From positions 186,001 to 250,000 of the forward strand of contig CATKHK010000047.1 of NCBI GenBank assembly GCA_949751835.1: a stretch of 64,000 nucleotides of DNA. The letters run 5' to 3'. Of the stretch, positions 11,445 through 22,955 are shown in pieces. This DNA is from Blepharisma japonicum. Its lineage: Eukaryota > Ciliophora > Heterotrichea > Heterotrichida > Blepharismidae. Position numbers and translations under genes: made by a program. Numbering within the stretch: position 1 is the stretch's first letter; the number at the start of each line of letters is the position of its first letter. The notes under the pieces were generated by a model. That model did not search any database, had not been told where the DNA came from, and saw nothing but the letters and a program-made list of their open reading frames with translations.

Positions 11445-13400
11445 TTAAAGAAAATAGCTGTTATAAACTTTCTTGTAGATTTCTGCTGAATAATCTTTCA
11501 TGCTTCTATCTACATGATCCTTAAATTTTGCAGCAAGTTTTTTTACCACATTTTCAGTATTTCTATTGCTTGAAGAAGAAGCTCGTGATTTATTATAATT
11601 TCTAAAGAAATTAGGTGGAGCACCTCTTCTATGAATAGTATTTTTATAAGGGCTTGTATCAGTATTTCTTTTAGAATCAGTAGTAAAGCAACTAGGGCTT
11701 CTAGGACTATCAAGATTTGATATTCCAGTATCAACTCTTCTATTATAGAAGACTTTTGATCTGTCTTCTTTGAAGACAGGTGACTCTCTATTTTTTACTT
11801 TTTCTGGGCTTGGACATGAGCGTGCATCTGGAGAAGATCGAAACCTTTTGTGCTCTGGGGATATTAATTGTGGAGAATGCCTATGCTCTTTATCAAGATT
11901 GCTATATCTAGCTTCCTTTATAGTTTTTTCCTGAATATTTGGATATGATTCTTTTAACATTTGAGTATCTTTATCCAAGTTTTTAGTTGATAATTTATCT
12001 CATGATTTTAAATCTAATGATTTTTTTGCTTCCTCAATTTTTATTAATCGGACAACTCTTTCTTTAAAAAATGCATGGTTTGCATTGTGCTTATCTCTGA
12101 TTTGGGCTCATGTATCAGGATAGGTTATTCCAATATTCAAGTTCTAATTGGTAATTACTTCTCTGCTTATGCATAGTAATTCGCCTTCATCTGATCAGCA
12201 TTGACAAGAGTGAATCCTTTTATCAAAATTTTCCATAGGTTCTTCCATTCCTATCATTTCGTTTTTTCCTTTGATTACTAATTGTAATTGTTTTTGGATA
12301 CCTTTTTTCCTCATTTGTTCTAATCTAAGAACAGTGCCATTACTGCTTAGTCGGCTTGATTGAGTATCAAGAGATGAAGTATCAACAACTCCTTTTAATT
12401 CATTATGGATTTTTGTAATCTAATTTATTTTTACCTTAAATTCTCCAGATTTTACAAAATATACAGTGTTAGCTGGCTCACCTTCTTTGTACACAAACTG
12501 ATGTTTCTTGTATAGCATTCTTGAAAAATAGAGTCCTAATTTATATAATGCAGTTTTGCTTCAATTAGAAAACATTGGTAATGCTTGAAGAAAGTCAATT
12601 TTTTCATTTAACCTTTTTATTTCATATTTCCCCAAAATTTTTTTAAAATTTGGCTTTGATATAACACCCAAAATTATTTTTCCTTCTGCTATAAGTGTAG
12701 CAGCCCTAGGTTTATTACTTATTAGGGACAATTCTCCAAAGGATTCCCCTTCATTTATTATAGAAACTTTGGTTAACTCCTCAGTTTCAATTTTTACAAC
12801 TCTTGCTTCTGGGCTTTGTTTCGACAAAAAATCAAGAATTATTGCTTTTTCTTCTTCAAGTTTATCTCTAAATAAATCATTTATTTTTCAAAATTCATTT
12901 AATTGCTGATTGTCGTTGTCTTCATTATCCTTTTCTTGCATTGCAGTACTAAGTGAAGTAAGATCAACCGCATTAATGATTTGACCACATCGCCTTCTCC
13001 TTTTTCTTGGGTCAACTTTTATATCAGATACATCGTCTTCTTCATCACTAAGCGACGATACAATCTTTTTCAGTTTATCTGTCTCTATATGTTTAAGATT
13101 AATTGTGACCTTTTTCTTTGTAGGAATATTTACTGAAGCAGATCCTTTGAGTACAATGTAAAAATTATAGCCATTATCTCCAAAATTTACAATAGTATCT
13201 CCAATGTTTCGCTCCTCCATTGTCATTATTTGGCAGCAAGCTCTATGAATTTCAGATGAATTTTGCTCTTCAGTTATTTTTTTGAAAAAGTCTACTTTTG
13301 ATGTTAGAGCCATAAGATAGGCAATATCTTCGTTATTACGAAGTCTAGAAGGAATTTGCAGTATTTGAGTTATTCTTGATATATCGTATAATGCTGACAT
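11445..13400 (-). CDS. Cyclic-nucleotide-binding protein, array copy 3
   Basis: A 641-aa paralogue with exons 12435-13400, 12159-12419 and 11445-12143; introns GTAAAAATAAATTAG and GTAATTACCAATTAG. Exon 1 (966 nt) and exon 2 (261 nt) have exactly the lengths of copy 1. The first CNB domain is split by a charged insert; its cassette is FGELSLISNKPRAAT. The second domain begins LPMFSNW. The tail has the RRGAPPNFFRNY and NSYFL blocks. In-frame TGA codons (for example QQLNEFW, FSNWSK) are Trp. No disabling change seen. Confidence 0.9.
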
Positions 13401-13579
13401 GCAATTTAATTTTTATTGATATAGAAAGGCATTTTAAGCAATGGCAATTATTAAAACTTAAAATTTTGTAAGACTTGCTTGATAAACTGGACTAAGATGG
13501 GTTGTCGATTAATTAATTTTAAGGTCAAAATATAGACTAAAAATGAAAAGAATAAAATTAATGCTGTCATGGGAATCTT

Positions 13580-13635
13580 AAATAGGGAGTAGTGACATCA
13601 CAGTCACCGTTTTTGGAGAGAATGGATTATTAATA
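13580..13635 (-). promoter_or_regulatory. Conserved 5' element of CNB copy 3
   Basis: Begins 180 bp upstream of the ATG. It contains AAATAGGGAGTAGTGACATC followed by ACAGTCACC and ends GGATTATTAAT. The core TGACATCAC is partly palindromic and resembles a CRE/ATF-like site only superficially. Confidence 0.5.
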
Positions 13636-13883
13636 TGCATAATTCAGCTAAGAGCACAATAAATAAGACTCATAATTAAGATGGATTTTAATTTTATTAT
13701 GACCTAAATAAATTTACTAAGAAATTAGATAAATGCCATACATTAAATTATAAGTACACTAACTGAGAATATTAATAGATTTAGAATGATCAAAAAATAA
13801 ACTTAATAATTATTTACCATCATCTTTAGGTTAAATAAACTCATAAATTATTATATAGTCAAGCTAGCCATAAGCTTAGCCAT

Positions 13884-14322
13884 AGTGTGGATAAGTCAAA
13901 AAGTTATTTTCCTCCCACTTAGATATTCATAAAAACGGCAACTGAAAAGAAAATCTTAGAATGAGAGATAGAGTGATTTTTTTCAAAAGCAGCCACCGGG
14001 GGAAATCACATGGTTTTTGAGACGGAATATTAGACATGAATTTCAAATATTTTATTAATTCAAGATAAAAAGCAACGAGACAGAGGAATTATTTTATATG
14101 TCAATCTCTGATCCCAAACAAGAAAAGATCAAGAAGATAATAAAGGTTAGCTTATTATTAGAGTTTTGATGATTTGACATAAAGAAATTCTTTCGAGAAA
14201 TAATGGCAGCCCATACAAACCGAAATTCGTGAACCTTACTTATTCTTAAATAACTTCAGCTACAGGGAATTAAAAGCAATAAAATATTTAATTGACGTAA
14301 ATTTCAGCTGAAACCAAAAAGA
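13884..14322 (+). pseudogene. Decayed cactin relic (5' part)
   Basis: Parallels the first ~430 bp of the intact cactin gene at 29742: GTGTGGATAAGTC for the start region, a TCAATTCAAGATAAAGAATG-like block, TTAGAGTTTTGATGATTTG, ATTCGTGAACCTTAC, AATAACTTCAGCTACAG and AATTGACGTAAATTTCAGCT. Frame is lost. It runs almost directly into OSBP relic 4, so the 3' end of cactin and the 5' end of OSBP are deleted. Confidence 0.8.
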
Positions 14323-14364
14323 TAAATATAACAATATAACTTAAATTTTTTTAAGAATTATAGC

Positions 14365-14812
14365 TATTGATATCGCAGGGCTACATATAAACTCCTCACA
14401 AGAAAATCTATTTAATCCTTTTTTGATATTTAGGGGAAGTTAAAAATATTTCTTTAATTAGCAAATCCCAAGACACAGTTAATATTGAATTGTTGGTCAG
14501 AAAAATTTCATATTTATCCTACATCTGAGAAGAGGCATTATATATGACAAAATATCTTCTAAAAACGGTCATATGGAGTTTACTATGGAGAAAATAAACC
14601 TATATTTTCAATTTTTTTATCTCTTAAAATGCAAAGGATTCTTTTCAAAAGCAAGTCTAATGAGAAAATTTTAAAAGACGAGAGAAGAGTTTATGTAATA
14701 AAAATATTGGATTATTGGTAATCCTAAGACTGTTATTCATAGACTTCCAGTGGATCCTTCACCAAGCGATTGGAAGTATAATGAAAATTTAGTTTGGATA
14801 CTTTAAAAAGCT
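14365..14812 (+). pseudogene. Decayed OSBP relic 4
   Basis: Starts with a match to the middle of OSBP (GCAGGGCTACATATAAACTC, TCACAAGAAAATCTATTTAA) and continues through CACAGTTAATATTGAATT to GACTTCCAGTGGATCC. It covers more of the gene than the other relics but the frame is broken repeatedly. Confidence 0.85.
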
Positions 14813-14912
14813 TTGAAGTTTTTTTTGGAAAAAAGAAAGAAGATAGTTATTAAATTTGCAAAATTAAGCAATAGCTTATAATATCGAAAACATATCCTAT
14901 CAAAACTAAATT

Positions 14913-16844
14913 TTAAAGAAAATAGCTATTATATAATTTCTTTTCAATTTCTCCTGAATAGTCTTGATCTGTATTATCTTTAAATTTCCTAGAATTTTTT
15001 TCTGTTGCATTATTAGCTTTTCTATTAGAAGAAGCTCTAATTTTATGATTTCTTAAGAAATTAGGTGGAGCCACTCTTCTATAAACAATTTTATTGATTG
15101 GGCTTGTCTCAGTGCCATTTTTTAAAACAGTGGTAAAACTCATGGGTCTTTTAGGACTATCAGTATTTGAAGTCCTAGTATCAATTCTTCTATTATAGAA
15201 AATTATTGATCTATCTTCTTTGAAGACAGGCGACTCTTCAGTTTTTACTCTTTCTGGGTTTGGGTATTGGCATGGGCTTGGAGAAGATTTAAATCTTTTA
15301 TGCTCTGGAGACACCCATGAAGAATGTTTAGGTTCTCTATCTGGAGTGCTAAACCTAGCCTCCTTTACAGGCTTTTCATGTGCATTTGGTCCTTTTAATT
15401 TTTCAGTTTCTTCTTTTTCTAAGTGCTTGGTAGGTAATTTACTTCATGATTGTAAATCTAATGATTTTTTAGCCTGCTCAATTTTAATTAATTTTGTGAC
15501 TCTTTGTTGAAAAAATGCATAATTTGCATTGTGTTTATCTCTTATTTGGGCTCATGTATCAGGATAAGTTATTCCAATATTCAAATTCTAAATATTAATT
15601 ACATCTCTGCTAATACAAAATAACTCCCCTTCATCAGATACGCATTGACAAGAGTGGATTCTTTTTTCAAATTTTTCCATAGCTTCTTCCATTCCTATCA
15701 TTTCGTTTTTTCCTTTGATTACTAATTGCAATTGTTTTTGGATGCTTCTTTTCCTCATATTTACTAGTCTTAGAACAGTGCCATGACTGCTTAGTCGATT
15801 ATTTGTAGTGTCAAGAGATGAGGTATCAACAACTCCTTTCAGCTCGCTATGTATTTTTGTAATCTAATTTATTTTTACCTTAAATTCACCTGATTTTACA
15901 AAATATACAGTATTGGCTGACTCACCTTCTTTATATACAAACTGATGCTTTTTATATAAAATTCTTGAAAAATAGGGTCCTAGCTTATATAAAGCAATTT
16001 TGCTTCAATTAGAAAACATTGGCAAGGCTTGAAGAAAGTCAATTTTCTCATTTACCTTTTTTTCTGCTAAGTTTCCAAGAATTTTTTTAAAATTTGGTTT
16101 TGATATGACTCCCAAAATTATTTTTTCCTCTACTATAATAGTAGCAGCTCTAGGTTTTTTACTTATTAGAGACAGCTCTCCAAAGGCTTCCCCTTCATTT
16201 ACTAAGGCAACTTTGGTTAATTTCTCAGTTTCTATCTCGACAACTCTTGCATCTGGGCTTTGTTTGGACAAAAAATCAAGAATTATTGCTTTTTCTTCTT
16301 CAAGTTTATCTTGGAATAAATCATTTATTTTGCAAAATTCATTTAATTGCTGATTATCGCTGTCTTCATTTTTCTTCTCTTGTATGGCAGTATTAAGTGA
16401 AATAAGATCAACTGTATTAAGAATTTTTGCTTCCCTCCTTTTCTTATTTTTTGTATCTATATTTATATCAGATACATCATTTTCCTCAAGATCAAGCGTC
16501 AAAAAGATATTTTTAAGTTTATATCTCTCTGCATCACTGAGATTTATTTTGAGCTTTTTCTTTGTAGGAATATTTACTGAAGCTGATCCTTTGAGAACAA
16601 TGTAAAAATTATAGCCTTTTTCACCAAAATTGACTATAACATCTCCATAATTACGTTCTTCAACTTTCATTACTTGGCAGCATGCTTTATGAATTTCAGA
16701 TGATTTTTGTTCTTCAGTTATTTTTTTAAAAAAGTCTATTTTCGATGTATGTGCCATTAGATAGGCAATATCCTCTTCACTACGAATTCGAGAAGGAATT
16801 TGCAGTATTTGAGTTATTCTAGATATATCATATGACGCTGACAT
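14913..16844 (-). CDS. Cyclic-nucleotide-binding protein, array copy 4
   Basis: A 633-aa paralogue with exons 15879-16844, 15603-15863 and 14913-15587; introns GTAAAAATAAATTAG and GTAATTAATATTTAG. Exons 1 and 2 match the family lengths exactly; the tail is 8 codons shorter than in copy 1. The first cassette reads FGELSLISKKPRAAT. Exon 2 encodes the second CNB domain region. The SP-rich tail has RRVAPPNFLRNHK and NSYFL. TGA codons are Trp (QSWSKLP, FSNWSK). All frames are open. Confidence 0.9.
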
Positions 16845-17023
16845 ACAGTTTACAGTATTTATTGTTTATAATTTAATTTTAAGCTATGATAATTGCCAAA
16901 AATTATAATGTGATAAGAATTGTTTGATAAATTGCGTTAGGATGAGTTGTTGATTAATTAATTTTAGAGTCAAATTGTAGTATAAAATTAAAATGAATAA
17001 AGTTAATTCGTTTATGGAAAGTT

Positions 17024-17079
17024 TAAATAACGAGTTATGACATCACAATCTCCTTTATTATAGAGCAAAGATTATTAAT
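17024..17079 (-). promoter_or_regulatory. Conserved 5' element of CNB copy 4
   Basis: Begins 180 bp upstream of the ATG at 16844. It reads AAATAACGAGTTATGACATC, then ACAATCTCC, ending AAGATTATTAAT. Confidence 0.5.
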
Positions 17080-17334
17080 TATATGATTCCGCCAAGTTAT
17101 ATAATATAAGATACACTTTAATTTTCTTGTCTTGAATATATTTTTTGAAATATTTGAAAATTTATTTAGAAAATGCAAAATTTTTATATGCACACCACTA
17201 TGGAATATTAAAAATCTTTAGAATGCTCCAAAAAAGAGTTTATGAAATTACTCATTATCTCAAAAACTGTTATTTGTGTTAAAATTAATTCCAAAAAGAT
17301 ATATAACCCATCAATAATGAATTCGGGTTTATAA

Positions 17335-17655
17335 TATGGATAATTTACTGAGCCACTCTCCTCTACCAGAAAATTCCATGAAAGTTATAATTGAAAAGAA
17401 AATTAAAGAATGCAAGAGAGCTTAAATTCTCAAAAACCTGCTATAAGAAAAATGATATTTCAGACAAATAATTTCTAGTTCAAGACAAAGAATTAAAAGG
17501 CAGTTAAAGAAGCTTCCGTTCATATAGAACTTAAACTTAGATCCCAAATAATATAGAAAATGGAAGAGAAATTAAATTTTTGACTTATTTATTATTAGGA
17601 GTTGATTATTTATAATGTAGAAATCCCTTTTAAAAATCACTCGCAATCCTTTGTC
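17335..17655 (+). pseudogene. Decayed cactin relic, cut by segmental insertion
   Basis: Begins ATGGATAATTTACTGAGCC, matching the ATGGATAAGCCAAGAAGTC start of intact cactin, and follows it to a GAAATCCCTTTTAAAAATC block. It stops at 17655, where the duplicated 2 kb segment starts. The frame is broken. The junction shows that the segment landed inside an already duplicated cactin copy. Confidence 0.8.
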
Positions 17656-17993
17656 ATTAAGAAAAAGCTTTTTACATTGGGAAATAGGTATCTAAAAGCT
17701 CGAATGCACCGAGGATAAGTATAAGTTAAAGAAATCCCAAAAGCCCACAACGACGCCTGCATTAATTTTTACAATAGTCGGTACCAAAGTAAAAAGATAA
17801 GAGCTTCAACCATAGTTTTTTTGTTTTGGGACAAACAATATCCTTGATTCCTCAATTTGTCCAAGATACAATCTTCTATTAAGCGTGACTTTTATATTTT
17901 TTTACCTTCTAAATGTTTTCCATATGTATTATTTTCTGAAAGATAAGTATCAGGCCTAGTTCTTTTCATATGATCTTCCAAAAATTCATCCAT
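17656..17993 (-). pseudogene. 3'-truncated copy of small membrane protein gene
   Basis: Same as the gene at 42200-42694 (ATG at 17991-17993, MDEFLEDHMKR), including the 17-nt and 16-nt introns. The duplication breakpoint cuts within its third exon, so the last intron and exon are missing. Expected to be non-functional or to end in unrelated sequence. Confidence 0.8.
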
Positions 17994-18037
17994 TTTATAC
18001 AAACTTTTAGTTTCAATAAGAAAGTGCAATAATTAAA

Positions 18038-18565
18038 ATGGGTGACAATAGGAATCTTGAATTTATAAACATAGTTTATGCTATAGAGAGCAAAATTATG
18101 TGCGACGCAGTATTTTATATAACTATTTTCTTTATACCTGTGATGCTTTTTGTAGTGCTTGGGACTTATATTGTATTACTTTGCTTTATTACTCTTATTA
18201 TGCTACCTTATCTTGCTCTTGGTATTTTAGGGTACTCATCTGTTAAGCACAAGAATAAAACATTATTAACAATTTATATTATTTTACTAATTATTATTGC
18301 AGTTTTGAATGCAATATTGACAATTCTTTCAATAATCAGTCTAGTTAACGCAAGTATATGGTATTCTAAAGTAGATTGCTCAAAAAATAATGATGATACT
18401 TGTCCATTAGGAAGAGCATTCGGATTTGCGCTGATACTTTTGAACTCTTTAACAATTGTGATCAGCCCAGCTATAATTGCAAAAATTTTTTTTTCAGTAA
18501 AGAATAGTAGACTTTACAAGAAAATGCTTTTCTCAAGTCCAATCAACACAAATCTTTTATATTAG
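18038..18565 (+). CDS. Four-TM membrane protein A1
   Basis: A 175-aa protein with four hydrophobic segments (about residues 22-47, 49-68, 75-100 and 125-148) and a polar loop with cysteines (KVDCSKNNDDTCPLG) between the third and fourth. Paralogue of the gene at 42739, differing by a few substitutions and a three-residue indel in the loop. It lacks the CCG motif of tetraspanins, so I leave the family unnamed. Its start is 44 bp from the divergent truncated gene. Stop TAG. Confidence 0.75.
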   Translation: MGDNRNLEFINIVYAIESKIMCDAVFYITIFFIPVMLFVVLGTYIVLLCFITLIMLPYLALGILGYSSVKHKNKTLLTIYIILLIIIAVLNAILTILSIISLVNASIWYSKVDCSKNNDDTCPLGRAFGFALILLNSLTIVISPAIIAKIFFSVKNSRLYKKMLFSSPINTNLLY

Positions 18566-19145
18566 TTGAGTAAATATTATTTATTAATGTTGAGTTAAAT
18601 AATCTATATATAAGTGGCAGATATAAATAGGATTCTATTATATCTGTAAATATCAAATAAGATTAGATAAATTCGAAAGATACTAAATCACGATCTCTAT
18701 TAAGTAGAAAACAATCAAATTAAGCTTATGAGCCCTATTTAAGTTTTATTAAGGTAATATGAAGTTTTAAACAGAATTCATTTTGGATTCTTTAGAATAG
18801 ACATCTTATGCCCAGAAGAAATATTAAAAAGTTTAATTAATATTATTGAGAACTAATTTGATAATAATCTTTTAATAAATGATGTTTTGTTTAAAATATT
18901 TTTGGTGAATTTTATTACTATATTAAAATCCATAATTTTTGGTGACAAAAATAAAATAAAGAAATTTTTATGAATCAAATCAAAGAGCTATCACACCTTG
19001 GCGGGCTATAAAATTTCATACAAATTCCAATAGCGAGCAGCTTTAGGGTATTTGCTGCAGGGGCTTCCTAATATTTTGCGTTAAAAATTTTTAGATATCA
19101 AGATTAAGATAGTAATATTTTATAATTGGACTTTATATATTAAAA

Positions 19146-19670
19146 ATGGCCTACTCAGGCGATAGTCCTTTTCTTCTTAAAAGTAAGATCAACAAAATCA
19201 AATGCCAATCCGCGTTTTATATTCTATCATTTTTTATTCCAGGCTTATTGGTATTATTTATGTGGCATGAAGTTAGTTCTATTGCGTTTATGATTGTCAC
19301 AATGTTCCCATACCTTATATTAGGACTCTTTGGATATTTCTCCACACAGACTGAAAATAGTTTTTGATTTGCACTTTACGGTATTTTAGCAGGCATTCTT
19401 TTAATTTTGAATGTTTATTGGTAATGTTTTCAATAATTAGCTTAGCATGAGCGGGTTTTAGTTATGGTTCAATTTGCCCAGATAGACAAGATGAAGACTG
19501 CAATTTCAGCAAAGGATTGATTATGCTACTCATATACTTAATATTTTGACTATAGTTATAGGCACTTTATTTGCGATTTTACTTGCTTTTTCAGCAAAGC
19601 ATGGCATTTAGTGTAGAAGACTTATAGATCAATTGCCGGCAGCTCAAAGATTTGTTTCATATGTGTAAAA
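19146..19670 (+). pseudogene. Four-TM protein B1, frameshifted copy
   Basis: Matches the intact gene B2 at 43823-44347 along its whole length but is broken. After residue ~73 a TGA is Trp as in B2, then one base is missing around 19408 (GTTTATTGG against GTTGTATTGG), and another is missing near 19529 (CTCATATACT against CTCATGATACT). The first 85 or so codons remain open. Confidence 0.85.
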
Positions 19671-19789
19671 TCAGATTAGAATAGATAGCTAATAAAATCT
19701 TTAAAGAAATAAACAAAGCTACAAATATCAAGATTAACCTAACTTAAACCATTTGTACTTTACCAGAAAGAGAACTGCGCTTGTTGAAA

Positions 19790-20065
19790 AGCAAAAGGAG
19801 TTATCAAGCTTAAATTGACTCTTAGGGTATTTGAGCCAATGTTGAATTTAGAATATTTTCTTAACTGATGAAACTTTTTGTTAGTTATTTTGATTGCATA
19901 CAAATGGAAGTTAATAAATATAATTATAGGGATACTGAATATTGGAATTTTGATAATTATAGATCTTCGGTAAATGTCTAGTTAGTCCATTGCAAAGAGA
20001 TTGGAAAAATCTCACAAAATAAAAGATAAAGTAGAAAACAGTTAAAAAAGTGAAAAACTAATATA
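19790..20065 (+). pseudogene. Decayed OSBP relic 5
   Basis: Contains GCAAAAGGAGTTATCAAGC, then GTATTTGAGCCAATGTTG, matching the region before the DRWSF codon of OSBP, then GGGATACTGAATATTGGAA from the 3' part. A large middle section is missing and the frame is lost. It lies before CNB copy 5. Confidence 0.8.
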
Positions 20066-20144
20066 AATGAGCACTAATTAAGATAATTGCATAATTTCCA
20101 TTAATTATAATATTAAAATCATATTTCCATCAACAATTAGGAGT

Positions 20145-22082
20145 TTAAAAAAAATAGCTATTATCTTCCCTCCTGTAAGTTTCTTCTGAATATTTTCTAA
20201 AACTTTGATCAAAATTATCTTTAAATTTCATAGCAAGTTTTTCTGCTACATTATCAACTTTTCTGTTAAAAGAAGTTCGTGGTTTATAATTTCTATTGAA
20301 ATTAGGTGGAGCAATTCTTTTATTAACCATTGTTTTATATGGGCTTGTCTCAGAAATTCTTTTAATAGTACTAGTAAAACTTTGAGGTTCTTTAGGACTA
20401 TCAAGATTAAAAGTCCCAGTATCAAATTTTCTATTATAGAAATTTATTGATCTGTCTTCTTTGAGGACATTTGAATCTCTTGGTTTCACTTTTTCTTGGC
20501 TTGGGCCTGGAGAAGATCTAAATCTTCTATGCCTTGGGGACATTAATTGTGAAGATTGTTTTAGTTGTTTATCTGGAGGGCTGTATCTAGCCTCCTTGAT
20601 AGGCTTTTCCTGTGGGCTTTGAATTGATTCTTTCAATTTTTCTGGTTCGTCTTTTTCAAATTGCCCAATAGGAAGTTTATTTAGCGATGTTAAATCTAAT
20701 GTTTTTTTTGCCTCCTCAATTTTTGTTAATTGGATAACTCTATGTTTAAAAAATGCATTATTTGCATTGTGCTTATCTCTTATTTGGGCTCATGTATCGG
20801 GATAGGTTATTCCAATAGTCAAATTCTAAATGTTAATTACTTCTCTGCTTATACAAAATAACTCCCCTTCATCAGATATGCATTGACAAGAGTGAATCCT
20901 ATTATCAATCTTTTCTAAAGCTTCTTCCATTCCTATCATTTCGTTTTTTCCTTTGATTACTAATTGCAGTTGTTTTTGGATACTTTTTTTCCTCATGTTT
21001 CCTAGTCTAAGTACAGCTCCATTGCTGCTTAATCGGCTTGATTGGGTATCAAGAGATGAAGTATCAACAACTCCTTTTAATTCACTATGGATTTTTGTAA
21101 TCTAATTGAGTTTTACCTTAAATTCACCAGATTTTACAAAATATACATTGTTGGCTGGCTCTCCTTCTTTATATACATACTGATGCTTCTTGTATAGATT
21201 AGTGGAAAAATAGGGTCCTAATTTATATAAAGAAATTTTGCTTCAATTAGAAAACATTGGTAAAGCTTGAAGAAATTCAATTTTTTGGTTTAGCCTCTTT
21301 TCTGCAAGTTTCCCAAGAATTTTTTGAAAATTTGGCTTTGATATGACTCCTAAAAGCATTTTTTCTCCTGCTATAATTGTAGCAGCCCTAGGCTTGTTAC
21401 TTATTAGAGACAATTCTCCAAAGGATTCCCCTTCAGATATCATAGACACTTTGGTTAGCTCCTCAGTTTCTAACTCTACAACTCTTGCTTCTGGATTTTG
21501 TTTAGATAAAAAATCTTGAATTACTGATTTTTCTTCATCAAGCTTGTCTTTAAATAAATCTACTATTTTTCAAAAATCGTTGGATTGTTGATTATCGTGG
21601 CCTTCATTTTTCTTATCCTTCATAGCAGTATTTAGTGAGACAAGATCGACCGCATTGAAAAAGTGGCCACCTCTTCGTTTTCGTGATTTTGGGTCGACTT
21701 TTATATCAGAAACATCGTCTTCCTCAAGATTTAGTGTCAAAAATAACTTTTTAAGTTTATCTGCCTCTGCATCACTGATGTTTATTTTCACCTTTTTCTT
21801 TGTAGGAACATTTACTGATGCTGACCCTTTAAGGGCGATGTAAAAATTATATCCGTTTTCACCAAAATTGACAATTATATCTCCGGGATTATGCTCCTCA
21901 AATGTCATTATTTGGCAGCATGCTTTATGAATTTCTGATGATTTTTGCTCTTCAGTTATTTTTTTGAAAAAGTCTATTTTTGATGTAAGATTCATAAGAT
22001 AGGCAATGTCTTCTTCACTACGATGCCAAAAAGGAATTTGCAAAATTTGAGTAATTGTTGATATATCATATGACGTTGACAT
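20145..22082 (-). CDS. Cyclic-nucleotide-binding protein, array copy 5
   Basis: A 635-aa paralogue with exons 21117-22082, 20841-21101 and 20145-20825; introns GTAAAACTCAATTAG and GTAATTAACATTTAG. The first intron variant is shared only with copy 6, suggesting these two are closest relatives. First cassette FGELSLISNKPRAAT; the second CNB domain and SP-rich tail (RRFRSSPGPSQEKVKPRD, NSYFF ending) are present. TGA in SNDFWKIVD is Trp. All three exons are open. Confidence 0.9.
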
Positions 22083-22261
22083 TCAATTATTAAGATTATT
22101 TAAAGGAATAATATTATGCCAAGTGATTATCAAAAGTTATAGTATGATAAAATTGTTAATTAAATTTCACTAAGATGATGCTGTATATTGTTTCATATTG
22201 ATGCTAAAATTATAGGCTAAAAATGAAAATATCAATAAGCCAAGGCTCTCATTGAAAGTCT

Positions 22262-22310
22262 AAATAGGGAGTAATGGATCAAAATCTCCTTTTTCCGTGA
22301 GCAAAGATTA
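22262..22310 (-). promoter_or_regulatory. Conserved 5' element of CNB copy 5
   Basis: Begins 180 bp upstream of the ATG at 22082: AAATAGGGAGTAATGGATC, ending GCAAAGATTATAAAT. The TGACATCAC core is altered here. Confidence 0.45.
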
Positions 22311-22394
22311 TAAATTGTATAATTTAGGAAAGAAAATTATAAAATAAGATTTTAATATTAAAATATTACCTATTTTCTCATTAAAATTATAAAT

Positions 22395-22925
22395 ATTTAG
22401 AAATTAGACATTTAAAATTCTTGGAAACTTCGAATTTACTAAATAATTCCAAAAAACACATTTAACTAGAGGACTCCATAGATCAATTAATATTTAATTT
22501 AGAGATGGATAAAATATTGTATATCTATTTGAGATTCAGGGCTGAAACTCCATAATAGGCAGTAGATTTGCTAATAAGAAGGTTAAATATTGTTTATTGA
22601 TAGAGAAATAGATATTCTGCTATAATTCTTTTGGTCCTCAAAGGCAAAGGTTTATTTTAAAACAGAAGAAAACTAGATAACTTAAGGAGCTCTTATGGAA
22701 AATGGCAAAAAAATACAATACAAACGATAGCTGGCTAAACTTAATATTATTGGAATATTGATATTATAGGACTATTTACCATAAATTTCCAATGAGCCCA
22801 TTAAAAAGTGATTGATGCATGAAAAAATTTAATGACAGCTAATGGTATTGATGCTTTAAGAATTGAGCAAAAATTGATATAAAAAATAGAAAATAGACAA
22901 GAGATTACACAAAACTACTATTAAA
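22395..22925 (+). pseudogene. Decayed OSBP relic 6
   Basis: Follows the OSBP second half in order: TTAGACATTTAAAATTCTTGG, AATTCCAAAAAACACATTTAA, AATATTTAATTTAGAGATGG and GAAAATAGACAAGAGATTAC near the end. Many indels and stops. Located before CNB copy 6. Confidence 0.8.
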
Positions 22926-22955
22926 TAATTAAAATTCCCATCAAATATTTAAAAT

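Larger units (their letters stand above)
17656..19705. repeat. Segmental duplication, copy inside the CNB array
   Basis: About 2.05 kb nearly identical to 42357-44384, same orientation. It contains a 3'-truncated copy of the small membrane protein gene (minus), an intact four-TM gene A (plus) and a broken four-TM gene B (plus). Because the partner at 42.4 kb keeps the whole minus-strand gene and an intact gene B, this is the derived copy. I saw no terminal inverted repeats or target-site duplication. Confidence 0.9.

Noticed and set aside
13580-13604. A CRE (cAMP-response element) reading of TGACATCAC
   Set aside because: The core is altered in copies 1, 5 and 6 and CREB-type factors are not established in ciliates; I keep only the position conservation.
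17656-19705. DNA transposon
   Set aside because: No transposase, no terminal inverted repeats, no target-site duplication; its ends cut host genes, so a segmental duplication explains it better.
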